From contig JACKET010000009.1 of NCBI GenBank assembly GCA_020632875.1, forward strand, positions 186,001 through 250,000: a DNA stretch of 64,000 nt, in the 5' to 3' direction. This document shows positions 36,394 through 45,976 of this stretch, piece by piece. The stretch's first letter is position 1; the number at the start of each line of letters is the position of its first letter. The notes below the pieces were generated by a model. That model was not told where the DNA came from. It worked only from the letters and a program-made list of their open reading frames with translations, and did not search any database. A program made the translations under genes and the position numbers. Source of the stretch: Alphaproteobacteria bacterium (GTDB lineage Bacteria; Myxococcota_A; UBA796; GCA-2862545).

Positions 36394-37640
36394 TGCGCAG
36401 GAAGTCCACGAGCAAAGAGCTCTGCTGCTCGTTCTGCGGCAAGTCCCAGAAAGAGGTCCGGAAGCTCATCGCCGGGCCGTCGGTGTACATCTGCGACGAG
36501 TGCGTCGAGCTGTGCAACGACATCATCACCGAAGAGTACGAGCGCGAAGACTTCTACGCGACCCGTGGGCTCGTCCCGAAGCCGAAAGACATCTACGCGC
36601 ACCTCGACGAGTACGTCATCGGCCAGGAACGCGCGAAGAAGGTGCTCTCCGTCGCGGTCCACAACCACTACAAGCGCATCGACAGCCGCTCGAACCACGA
36701 CGACGTCGACCTGCAGAAGAGCAACGTCCTGCTCATCGGGCCGACCGGCTCCGGCAAGACCCTGCTCGCGCAGACGCTGGCCAAGTTCCTCAACGTCCCG
36801 TTCGCCATCGCGGATGCCACGAGCCTCACCGAGGCCGGCTACGTCGGTGAAGACGTCGAGAACATCATCCTCGCGCTGTTCCAGAACGCCGAGTACAACG
36901 TCGAGCGCACCTGCAAGGGCATCATCTACGTCGACGAGATCGACAAGATCAGCCGCAAGTCCGAGAACCCGTCCATCACGCGCGACGTGTCCGGCGAGGG
37001 CGTGCAGCAGGCGCTCCTGAAGATCATCGAGGGCACCATCGCGAACGTCCCTCCGAAGGGCGGCCGCAAGCACCCGCAGCAAGACTTCCTCCAGATCGAC
37101 ACGACCAACATCCTGTTCATCTGCGGCGGCGCGTTCGTGGGCCTCGACAAGATCGTCGAGGGCCGCCTCGGCCAGCAGCAGATGGGCTTCGGCAAGAAGG
37201 TCCGCGGGAAGGAGAAGCTGTCCACGAGCGAGCTCATCGCGCGCGTCGAGGCCGAAGACCTCATGAAGTTCGGGCTCATCCCCGAGTTCATCGGTCGCGT
37301 GCCCGTGGTCGCGACCCTCGACGAGCTCGACGAAGAGGCCCTGATCGACATCCTGATCAAGCCGAAGAACGCGCTGATCAAGCAGTACCAGAAGCTCTTC
37401 GACATGGACAACGTGGCCCTGAAGTTCACCGACGGGTCCCTGAAGCACATCGCCCGCGAAGCGCTCCAGCGAAAGGCCGGTGCGCGCGGTCTGCGCGGTA
37501 TCCTCGAAGAGATCATGCTCGACGTGATGTACGACCTCCCGTCCAAGAACAACGTGAAGGAGTGCATCATCAGCGAAGACGTCGTCGAGAAGCGGCAAGA
37601 CCCGATCCTCGTGTACGAGAACGAGGCAGAATGGGGCTGA
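36393..37640 (+). CDS. clpX: ATP-dependent unfoldase ClpX
   Basis: This is 415 residues. It is the AAA+ unfoldase that delivers substrates to ClpP. The N-terminal zinc domain has Cys12, Cys15, Cys34 and Cys37 (CSFCGKSQKEV and VYICDECVELC). Walker A is GPTGSGKT at about 116-123, Walker B is IIYVDEIDKI near 175. The ClpP-contacting loop lies at IPEFIGRVPVVATL and sensor 2 near KKAGARGLRG-type residues (RKAGARGLRGILEE). The start codon overlaps the clpP stop, so translation is coupled. Confidence 0.97.
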   Translation: MRRKSTSKELCCSFCGKSQKEVRKLIAGPSVYICDECVELCNDIITEEYEREDFYATRGLVPKPKDIYAHLDEYVIGQERAKKVLSVAVHNHYKRIDSRSNHDDVDLQKSNVLLIGPTGSGKTLLAQTLAKFLNVPFAIADATSLTEAGYVGEDVENIILALFQNAEYNVERTCKGIIYVDEIDKISRKSENPSITRDVSGEGVQQALLKIIEGTIANVPPKGGRKHPQQDFLQIDTTNILFICGGAFVGLDKIVEGRLGQQQMGFGKKVRGKEKLSTSELIARVEAEDLMKFGLIPEFIGRVPVVATLDELDEEALIDILIKPKNALIKQYQKLFDMDNVALKFTDGSLKHIAREALQRKAGARGLRGILEEIMLDVMYDLPSKNNVKECIISEDVVEKRQDPILVYENEAEWG

Positions 37641-37674
37641 ACGGTCCCCTCCACTCCACCCGAGGTCGCTGACC

Positions 37675-40113
<2,439 letters not shown>

Positions 40114-40146
40114 CATCGAAAAGCTGAAAAACCTCCGACGTCAGCC

Positions 40147-40176
40147 CTGTCATTTGTCGATCCGGTCCGCTACAGT
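40147..40176 (+). promoter_or_regulatory. Candidate sigma-70 promoter of the HU gene
   Basis: CTGTCA (40147-40152) and TACAGT (40171-40176) each match four of six bases of the -35 and -10 consensus, with an 18-base spacer. Transcription would start near 40183, leaving a leader of about 80 bases before the HU ATG. Weak evidence, but it is the best match in this 147-bp gap. Confidence 0.35.
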
Positions 40177-40214
40177 CCCCGCGGCGCTCGGTGCAGATCC
40201 GCGCGCTCACACGA

Positions 40215-40244
40215 GATTCCCCGCACGGATCCATCCGTCGGGGG
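40215..40244 (+). promoter_or_regulatory. Hairpin in the HU leader
   Basis: TTCCCC-GC-ACGGAT pairs with ATCCGT-CG-GGGGAA around a CC loop: two 6-bp helices separated by two mismatches. It ends just before the AGGGGAG ribosome site of the HU gene, so it could modulate translation or mRNA stability. Confidence 0.4.
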
Positions 40245-40260
40245 AACAGGGGAGCACACC

Positions 40261-40545
40261 ATGGCCAATTCAGTGACGAAGGCGGACCTCGTTTCGCACA
40301 TCGCATCGGAAACCGGACTCAAGAAGGTCGACGCCGAGAAGGCGCTCACCGCCCTCACGGCTGCCATCCAGTCGGCGCTCGTCGACGGCAAGAAGGTCAC
40401 GCTCGTGGGCTTCGGCACCTTCATGGTCGCCAAGCACTCGGCCCGCATGGGCCGCGATCCGCGCACCAAGAAGCCGATCTCGATTCCGGCCAGCAAGAAG
40501 GTGAAGTTCAAGCCCGGAAAGGCTATGAAGGACGCCGTCAACTGA
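40261..40545 (+). CDS. hup: HU-family nucleoid protein
   Basis: This is 94 residues, the classic HU length. It starts MANSVTKADLVSHIASETGL and continues with the dimer helices and the DNA-clamp arm signature GFGTFMVAKHSARMGRDPRT. The C-terminus KKVKFKPGKAMKDAVN is also typical. HU is an architectural DNA-binding dimer. It follows lon, as in many Proteobacteria, but has its own upstream region with a promoter candidate and leader hairpin. Confidence 0.95.
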   Translation: MANSVTKADLVSHIASETGLKKVDAEKALTALTAAIQSALVDGKKVTLVGFGTFMVAKHSARMGRDPRTKKPISIPASKKVKFKPGKAMKDAVN

Positions 40546-40555
40546 CGAATGTATC

Positions 40556-40593
40556 CGGCGTGTTCGGGGCTTCTTGACGCCGCGGACACGCCG
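40556..40593 (+). terminator. Hairpin after the HU gene, possible terminator
   Basis: CGGCGTGT (40556-40563) and ACACGCCG (40586-40593) pair perfectly around a 22-base loop, 10 bases after the HU stop. No U tract follows (AAATAC), so it may instead stabilise the 3' end. Confidence 0.4.
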
Positions 40594-40628
40594 AAATACA
40601 TTCCCAGGGCTCGATGGGGAAGCCTATC

Positions 40629-40700
40629 GGGCGGATAGCTCAATGGGAGAGCTACGGCTTTACACGCCGTCGGTTGCAGGTTCGAGTCCTGTTCCGCCCA
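40629..40700 (+). tRNA. tRNA-Val (TAC)
   Basis: Acceptor GGGCGGA pairs with TCCGCCC; D-arm GCTCAATGGGAGAGC; anticodon arm ACGGCTTTACACGCCGT with anticodon TAC; T-arm GCAGGTTCGAGTCCTGT; discriminator A40700. CCA is not encoded. Confidence 0.96.
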
Positions 40701-40722
40701 CTCCCCAGAGAGCGTCCAGTAC

Positions 40723-40799
<77 letters not shown>

Positions 40800-40803
40800 C
40801 TTC

Positions 40804-40840
40804 ATCACCCGCCCCCTTCCCAGGGCGGGTGATTTCGTTT
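40804..40840 (+). terminator. Rho-independent terminator after tRNA-Val/tRNA-Asp
   Basis: ATCACCCGCCC (40804-40814) and GGGCGGGTGAT (40823-40833) form an 11-bp perfect stem with an 8-base loop, followed by TTCGTTT. It is the clearest intrinsic terminator seen in the window. Confidence 0.8.
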
Positions 40841-40849
40841 GGGGGATCG

Positions 40850-41308
40850 ATGCGCAAACCCATCTTCGTCGGCCTGCTGATCGCTTCGGCGGCGTCGGTC
40901 TCGTGGGCCGCGCAGCCCACCACGCGTCCCTCCGACGAGCAGCGCGGCGAGACGCTCTACCGCCGCCACTGCGTGAGCTGCCACGGCGTCCGCAACGGCG
41001 GGCAGGGCCCGGCCACCACGGCCCTCGTCCACCTGGTCCCCGCGCTGCAGGGCAAGGTCGAGCCGAACGAGGTCGGCATCAAGGCGGTCCTCAAGGGCAA
41101 GGGCGCGATGCCGGGGTTCGAGGCGTCCTTCGACCGGGCCGATGCCGTGCGCGTGCTGAAGTACATGAAGTCGCTCGGCCCGACCAAGGCGCTCCCGGAT
41201 CGGCCCGTGAAGGGCATCAGCGAGAAGGTCCCGCCGAAGAAGCTCGAGGCCGAGCCGGTCGAAGACGGTCCGATGGAAGAGGGTCCCGAGCGCGAGAACG
41301 AGGAGTAG
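40850..41308 (+). CDS. Small periplasmic c-type cytochrome
   Basis: This is 152 residues. A signal peptide (MRKPIFVGLLIASAASVSWA, cleavage after WAA likely) precedes a single class I cytochrome c domain. The haem site is CVSCH near residue 41, and the axial methionine is probably in KGAMPGFEASF near 88. The tail is Pro/Glu-rich (KLEAEPVEDGPMEEGPEREN) and disordered. It should shuttle electrons in the periplasm. The ribosome site is GGGGGATCG. A second cytochrome gene starts 38 bases after its stop. Confidence 0.88.
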   Translation: MRKPIFVGLLIASAASVSWAAQPTTRPSDEQRGETLYRRHCVSCHGVRNGGQGPATTALVHLVPALQGKVEPNEVGIKAVLKGKGAMPGFEASFDRADAVRVLKYMKSLGPTKALPDRPVKGISEKVPPKKLEAEPVEDGPMEEGPERENEE

Positions 41309-41346
41309 TCCTCGAAGCCCGCCGTCCGAGGGGCTATGCTGTGGGC

Positions 41347-41658
41347 ATGATCGCGCTCCTCGTCGGTGCCCTCGCAGCCGAACCCGCGCCCCTCGAGCTC
41401 GGGCAGTCGATCTACGCCGCGAAGTGCGCGACCTGCCACGGCAGCACGGGCAAGGGCGACGGCCCCGCCGCGCGCGCGCTGCCCCAGCCGCCCGCCAATT
41501 TCTCCGACCCCGAGTACTGGAAGCGAACCGACGAAGCCATGGTGCGCGGCGTCATCGAGACCGGCAAGCCCGGCACCGTCATGCGCGGCTTCCCCATGAA
41601 GCCCGATCGGCTCGACGCCCTCGTGCTCTACCTCCGCTCGTTCGCCGAGACTCCCTGA
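41347..41658 (+). CDS. Small c-type cytochrome
   Basis: This is 103 residues. A short signal peptide (MIALLVGALAAEPAP) is followed by a class I cytochrome c domain with haem motif CATCH near residue 30 and the likely axial Met in RGFPMKPDRL near 84. GKGDGPAARALPQPPANFSD is typical of the cbb3-associated or alcohol-oxidation type cytochromes. With the preceding gene it forms a cytochrome pair; no terminal oxidase gene is nearby, so the electron acceptor is unknown. Confidence 0.88.
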   Translation: MIALLVGALAAEPAPLELGQSIYAAKCATCHGSTGKGDGPAARALPQPPANFSDPEYWKRTDEAMVRGVIETGKPGTVMRGFPMKPDRLDALVLYLRSFAETP

Positions 41659-41686
41659 CCCCTCCGCCCCGCCCTCCGAGTCCTCC

Positions 41687-42484
41687 ATGATCCCCGTCGC
41701 ATCCGCGCTCGGCGCGCTGTTCCTCGGCGTCGTCCAGGGCCTCACCGAGTTCCTGCCCGTCTCGAGCTCCGGTCACCTCACGCTGTTCGGCCAGTTCTTC
41801 GAGCTCGGCGGCGACAACGTGCTGTTCAACCTCTTCCTGCACGTCGGCACGCTCATCCCGGTCGTCGTGTTCTACCGGGAGGAGGTGCGGGCGCTCGTCA
41901 TGGCGCCGTTCCAGGGCGAGCAGCCGCTGCTGCAGCGCGAGGGCGTGAAGCAGTGGATGCTGCTCGTCGCCGCGTCCGTGCCCACGGCCATCATCGGGCT
42001 CGTGTTCAAGGACACCTTCGAGGCGCTGTTCGACAACCCGGCCGCGCTGACCGTGACGTTCGCGATCACCGCCGTGATCATGCTCGCCACGCGCTTCGCG
42101 CCCACGTCGCACCGGTCGATCTCGCTCGGGCTCGCCGTCGTGCTCGGCATCGTGCAGGGCCTCGCGATCACGCCGGGCATCTCGCGATCGGGCTCCACCA
42201 TCGCGGCCGCGCTGTTGCTCGGCGTCCACCGGGAGGAGGCCGCGCGGTTCAGCTTCCTGATGAGCGTGCCCGCGATCTCGGGCGCAACCCTGCTCATGCT
42301 GAAGGACGCCGACCTGGCCGCCTTCGACCCCACGTCCGTCGCGGTGGGCTTCTTCGCGGCGCTGATCAGCGGGTACGGCGCGCTCTACACGCTGGTCGAG
42401 CTCGTGAAGCGTGGCAACCTGTACTGGTTCAGCCTGTGGTGCTTCGCGGCCGCGATCGCCGCGGGGGTCATCGCGTACGCCTGA
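41687..42484 (+). CDS. uppP: Undecaprenyl-diphosphatase UppP (BacA family)
   Basis: This is 265 residues with about eight membrane helices. It dephosphorylates undecaprenyl diphosphate to recycle the lipid carrier for peptidoglycan and other polymers. The two catalytic blocks are present: GLTEFLPVSSSGHLTLFGQF near residue 20 (Glu and His ligands) and ITPGISRSGSTIAAALLLGV near 165 (SRSG motif). The ATG at 41687 begins the first membrane helix. Downstream lies repeat copy E, and the next gene is convergent. Confidence 0.95.
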   Translation: MIPVASALGALFLGVVQGLTEFLPVSSSGHLTLFGQFFELGGDNVLFNLFLHVGTLIPVVVFYREEVRALVMAPFQGEQPLLQREGVKQWMLLVAASVPTAIIGLVFKDTFEALFDNPAALTVTFAITAVIMLATRFAPTSHRSISLGLAVVLGIVQGLAITPGISRSGSTIAAALLLGVHREEAARFSFLMSVPAISGATLLMLKDADLAAFDPTSVAVGFFAALISGYGALYTLVELVKRGNLYWFSLWCFAAAIAAGVIAYA

Positions 42485-42949
42485 CGGAGCGTGGACCGTG
42501 GACCGTTGGCCGGCTGATTTCGGTGGGGTCGGAAGCGACCGGGCTTCGAGCGTCTCGCCTCACGCAGATGACGCAGAAGGACGCAGATGACGCAGAAACC
42601 AGGCCGTCGCGGGGCGAGCGTCGTCCCTTCCCCGGGTACCGTCAGGTTCCACGTGTGACGTCAGGGCTCTCGAGGGAGGGCCTCCCTGCGGACCGGAATC
42701 GGGATTCACCAGAGCAGGCGAGCGTTTCGGGCTGCTCGGTCGAGCGGACCTGCCGACACCAGTCCACCTGGGGGTCTGGGAGAGTGAGAGTGGCCCGCCT
42801 TGGCGGTCTCGGCGGTGCGATGAGGCGTTGGCCTATCGACGGACGCCCTCGTGCCCCGGGTGGGATCCGGTAGCAGTGTTGCGGCCGTCGGACGGCCGGG
42901 AACGTACTCAGGAGCATCGGACCCGGAACGCATCCTCGGCCGAGGCATC

Positions 42950-43069
42950 GGGGGTTCAACGCATCCTGTACGGGTCGAAGCGCGCGAAATGGATGCGTTC
43001 GGGGTCCGATGCCTGCCCCGGGAGTGCGTTCGGGGTCCGTTGCCTGCCCGGAGGATGCGTTGAACCCCC
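42950..43069. repeat. 17-bp inverted repeat with GGATGCGTT motifs inside copy E
   Basis: GGGGGTTCAACGCATCC (42950-42966) is the exact reverse complement of 43053-43069. Between and around them GGATGCGTT/AACGCATCC occurs several more times, together with TCGGGGTCCG and TGCCTGCCC repeats (to about 43105). The whole can fold as a long hairpin. Confidence 0.8.
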
Positions 43070-43147
43070 GTTGCTTCGGGCCAGGATGCGTTCCCTGCCC
43101 GATGCTCGATCACCCGAGTAGCCCAAAGGCCGGCCTGCTCTGGTGAG

Positions 43148-43618
43148 TCACTCTCGGTGCCCTCCGTCCCTCCGCGTCCTCCGTGCTGAGAGAACGCGGC
43201 CCGGAACGCCCGGGTCTCCGAACGCCCCATCGCAGAGGGCGTCCCAGCGGGTCGATTCTCAGCACCGAGGATCGGAGGACAGGAGGGACACGGAGTCCGT
43301 CGTCGTCCCGAGCGTCGGTCGGTCCCCCCACGATGAGGAGGACCGGACGCGGAACCCGCCAGCCTGCGCACCGGAGCAGGCCCATTCCCGGCGGGCGAGA
43401 ACCAGAAAGGTCTCGACGTTGCGGTCCGCCCGGCGGGCTCACTCTCCGTGCCCTCCGTCCTCCGCGTCCTCCGTGCTGAGAGAACGCGGCCCGGAACGCC
43501 CCGGTCTCCGAACGCCCCAGCGGAGAGCGCGTCCCAGCGGGTCGATTCTCAGCACGGAGGATCGGAGGACAGGAGGGACACGGAGTCCGTCGTCGTCGTC
43601 CCGGGCCTCGGTCGGTCT
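43148..43618. repeat. Direct duplication of about 180 bp inside copy E
   Basis: 43148-43324 and 43439-43618 are near-identical direct copies 291 bases apart, with small differences. Each copy is itself an imperfect inverted repeat: it starts with CCTCCGCGTCCTCCGTGCTGAGAG and near its end carries the inverse (TTCTCAGCACCGAGGATCGG in copy 1). Confidence 0.85.
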
Positions 43619-43743
43619 GACCAGCATCCGTATCGAAGGTGCCCGGGGAACGAGGACGCTCGACCCTGGTTTCTGCGTCATCCGCGTCCTTCTGCGTCAT
43701 CTGCGTGATGCCTCAGGACGCTCGAAGCTCGATCCCTTCCACG

Positions 43744-44091
43744 TCATTCCGGGACATCCCTCCAGCGCTTGCGCCGACGCTCCTGGAGGCGCGTGATGAT
43801 CGCCTGGAGCTTGGGGTCGTCGAGGCGCTTGTGGTCGTGCCGACTCCCCTTTCCGCCGTTGCAGCGGGCGCACGCGAGCGCGACGTTCTCGATGGCGTCC
43901 GTGCCGCCGTGCGTGCGGGGCAGGATGTGCTCGATGGTCGCGCGGCTGATCGGCGTGCCGTCGAGCCCGACCTGGAGCCGCGTGTTGCAGTGGATGCACT
44001 TGCCCGACCACACCTCGCGACCGCGGTACCAGACCTTCTCGTACGTCCGGTCGGTCGCGATGATCGCCAGCACCAGCGGGGCCTTCGACAC
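43744..44091 (-). CDS. HNH endonuclease
   Basis: This is 115 residues from a GTG at 44091. A small HNH nuclease: zinc-knuckle cysteines CIHC near residue 32, the core TIEHILPRTHGGTDAIENVA with the catalytic His near 55, the Asn, and CARCNGGKGSRHDH near 74. All HNH positions are present, so nuclease activity is expected. The N-terminus (PLVLAIIATDRTYEKVWYRG) is the usual preceding helix. It starts three bases after the stop of the MmcQ-receiver gene, in the same operon. A role in DNA repair or defence is possible but unproven. Confidence 0.88.
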   Translation of the reverse strand: MSKAPLVLAIIATDRTYEKVWYRGREVWSGKCIHCNTRLQVGLDGTPISRATIEHILPRTHGGTDAIENVALACARCNGGKGSRHDHKRLDDPKLQAIITRLQERRRKRWRDVPE

Positions 44092-44094
44092 GCC

Positions 44095-44850
44095 CTACGA
44101 TAGCAGCGCGGCCACCTGATCGAGCACGGCGGCATCCCCGGGAGGCTCGCGGCTCAGCAGCGCAGCGCCGGGAACGCCTGCGCGCGCGGCCTCTTCCGCG
44201 CGGGAGTCGCGGATCCCCGCGAGCACCAGGGGGCAGTCGAAGTGCAGCAGCGCGAGCTGGCCCGCGAGCCCGAGCGCGATGGACGCGCTGCGCCCCAGAT
44301 CGACGACGATCACCGCGGCGTCGACGTCCGCGAGATCGTCGAGATCCGCCGTCGATGCGCGCAGACCGCGCAGGCCCCGCTCCGCCAGACCGCGGACGGC
44401 GCGCTCCGCACGCAGCGGGTCGTCGCTCACCACCACCACACCGGGCGCGGCGTCGGGCACGGCCGGCAGCGGGACCTCGGCACCCGGCACGGGACCCCCG
44501 GCCGGCACGGCCTTCGCGAGCGTCTTCGGCGCCACGCTGCGGTAGCTCTCCTCGAGCCACCCGAGCACGGTCGGCACGTCGACGTCGGCCGGATCCGCGA
44601 ACCGCGCCGTGACCCACCCGTGCTTGCCGAGCCCGTAGTGGGTCGGCTCGCACCAGGGCAGCGCCAGCGCCGCCTGCCGGCTCTCGGGGAGCTTCGTCGT
44701 GATCGACATCCCCGTGTCGGAGGCGGAGAGGAACGCGAACGCCTTCTTCCGCACCTTCACCGCGAGCTCGCCCCACGGCCGCTCTTCGTACGCCTCGGGG
44801 TACGCCGTCGCGACGGACCGGATCTCGGCGAGCAGCGCGGGGAAGCCCAT
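44095..44850 (-). CDS. MmcQ/YjbR-like protein fused to a receiver-like domain
   Basis: This is 251 residues. Residues 1-115 form a YjbR/MmcQ DNA-binding-type domain (MGFPALLAEIRSVATAYPEA; PWGELAVKVRKKAFAFLSAS; KHGWVTARFADPADVDV). After a Pro/Ala linker, residues about 140-250 look like a response-regulator receiver: GVVVVSDDPLRAERAVRGLA, the phosphoacceptor-like Asp in AAVIVVDLGR, then FDCPLVLAGIRDSRAEEA. The usual Thr/Ser and Lys of the receiver are not evident, so phosphorylation is doubtful. The ATG at 44850 overlaps the previous stop by three bases. An uncommon fusion. Confidence 0.75.
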   Translation of the reverse strand: MGFPALLAEIRSVATAYPEAYEERPWGELAVKVRKKAFAFLSASDTGMSITTKLPESRQAALALPWCEPTHYGLGKHGWVTARFADPADVDVPTVLGWLEESYRSVAPKTLAKAVPAGGPVPGAEVPLPAVPDAAPGVVVVSDDPLRAERAVRGLAERGLRGLRASTADLDDLADVDAAVIVVDLGRSASIALGLAGQLALLHFDCPLVLAGIRDSRAEEAARAGVPGAALLSREPPGDAAVLDQVAALLS

Positions 44851-45854
44851 CAGCCGGCCAGCGCGAGCTCGGAGAACCAGGGCGTGCGCAGGACCGTGAA
44901 CACGTCGCCCCGCCGGTTGGTCGCGGAGCGCACCAGCCCCGCGCGCTGGAGGAGGAAGTCGTGCTCGGGCTCTTCGGGCAGGCGGCCCTGGCGCGCGAGG
45001 CGCTCGAGCCGGGCCGAGAGCCGCGGGTCGGCGTTCACGATCTCGAGCGCGCTGCGGACCTCTTTCGCGACCGGGCCGAGCGCCTTCCACAGCTCCTGCC
45101 GGTCGCGGAGGAACGCGAGGTCGGACCCCTCGCCCACCGCATCGAGCAGGGCCGGGACCCCGCCGAGGATCGTGACCACCTGCCGCAGCTGCTCGGCCTC
45201 GACCGGACCGAGGTGCTCGACGAGGGCTTCGATCGCCTCGATCGGCGAGAAATCGGCGAGATCGAAGCGCGCGGCGCCCGGGAACTGGAGGTGCGGCGCG
45301 TCGACCGAGCCCGCCACCAGCAGGTTGAAGCGCAGGTCGTCTTTGTGCTTCTCGCGGTGCGCGCGGAAGACGTCGAGCAGATCGTGGAGCGCGTCGACCG
45401 GCACGTGCTCGACGTGGTGCAGCAGCAGGCAGCGCCGGCGCCCGCCTTCGGCCCGGTCGAGCATGTCGGCCATGACCTCGCGGAACCCGCGCCGGCTGAC
45501 GGCCTGCCAGGCGGGGCCCTCTTCGAGGTGGATCTGGCAGAACTCGGCCACCGCGGACGCGAGCCAGCCCCAGCCCTGGTGGACCGTGAGGCCCTTGAGC
45601 GGCGCGAGGCTCAGCGTGCGCGCCGTGATGCTCGGGTCGCCGAGCGACAGGTCGACCGAGAGATCGTCGAGGAACCGGTCGGCCTGGCTCCACCGCGGTG
45701 CGATCAGCACGACGGGCCGGCCGAAGCGGAGGCTCACGCGGATGCTGCGCGCGAGGCGCGTGCGCTCGGCCTTCTCGAAGTAGTACTGGTTCGGGTCGAA
45801 CGCGCCGTCCCGCTTGCCGCGGAGGATGACGGTGCGACGATGGAGTCGGTTCAT
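44850..45854 (-). CDS. AAA-type protein with degenerate nucleotide site
   Basis: This is 334 residues from the ATG at 45854. The chain follows the order of AAA/STAND-like ATPases (SIRVSLRFGRPVVLIAPRWS, then RRRCLLLHHVEHVPVDALHD, then NLLVAGSVDAPHLQFPG). The Walker A position reads APRWSQAD instead of GxxxxGK[ST], and the Walker B aspartate is a His. It probably does not hydrolyse ATP. The C-terminal third is helical with winged-helix-like features (EEPEHDFLLQRAGLVRSATN). First gene of the minus-strand trio with the MmcQ-receiver and HNH genes. Confidence 0.72.
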   Translation of the reverse strand: MNRLHRRTVILRGKRDGAFDPNQYYFEKAERTRLARSIRVSLRFGRPVVLIAPRWSQADRFLDDLSVDLSLGDPSITARTLSLAPLKGLTVHQGWGWLASAVAEFCQIHLEEGPAWQAVSRRGFREVMADMLDRAEGGRRRCLLLHHVEHVPVDALHDLLDVFRAHREKHKDDLRFNLLVAGSVDAPHLQFPGAARFDLADFSPIEAIEALVEHLGPVEAEQLRQVVTILGGVPALLDAVGEGSDLAFLRDRQELWKALGPVAKEVRSALEIVNADPRLSARLERLARQGRLPEEPEHDFLLQRAGLVRSATNRRGDVFTVLRTPWFSELALAG

Positions 45855-45976
45855 GAACGTCCCGGGGCAGCGAGCGTAGCGCGTTTGTCCCACCCGACGC
45901 TAGCCCGACACGTATTGCCACGTCAAGGCATGGCCCGAGAGATCACTTCAGCACGGTCCCGAGGTAGCGTCCCTGC

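Larger units (their letters stand above)
42541..43737. repeat. Inverted-repeat intergenic element, copy E (expanded)
   Basis: This 1.2-kb copy fills the gap between uppP and the convergent HNH gene. The left arm begins GGCTTCGAGCG at 42542, and the right arm (43639-43737) ends CGCTCGAAGCTCGATC. The arms are about 90 bp and imperfectly inverted. The core module CACCAGAGCAGG...TTTCGGGCTGCTCGG is at about 42705-42750. The interior has been enlarged by two other repeats, given separately. No convincing gene was found on either strand. Confidence 0.85.

Noticed and set aside
43744..45854. Identification as a named anti-phage system
   Set aside because: I do not recognise the combination of pseudo-ATPase, MmcQ-receiver and HNH as a described system, so no name is given.
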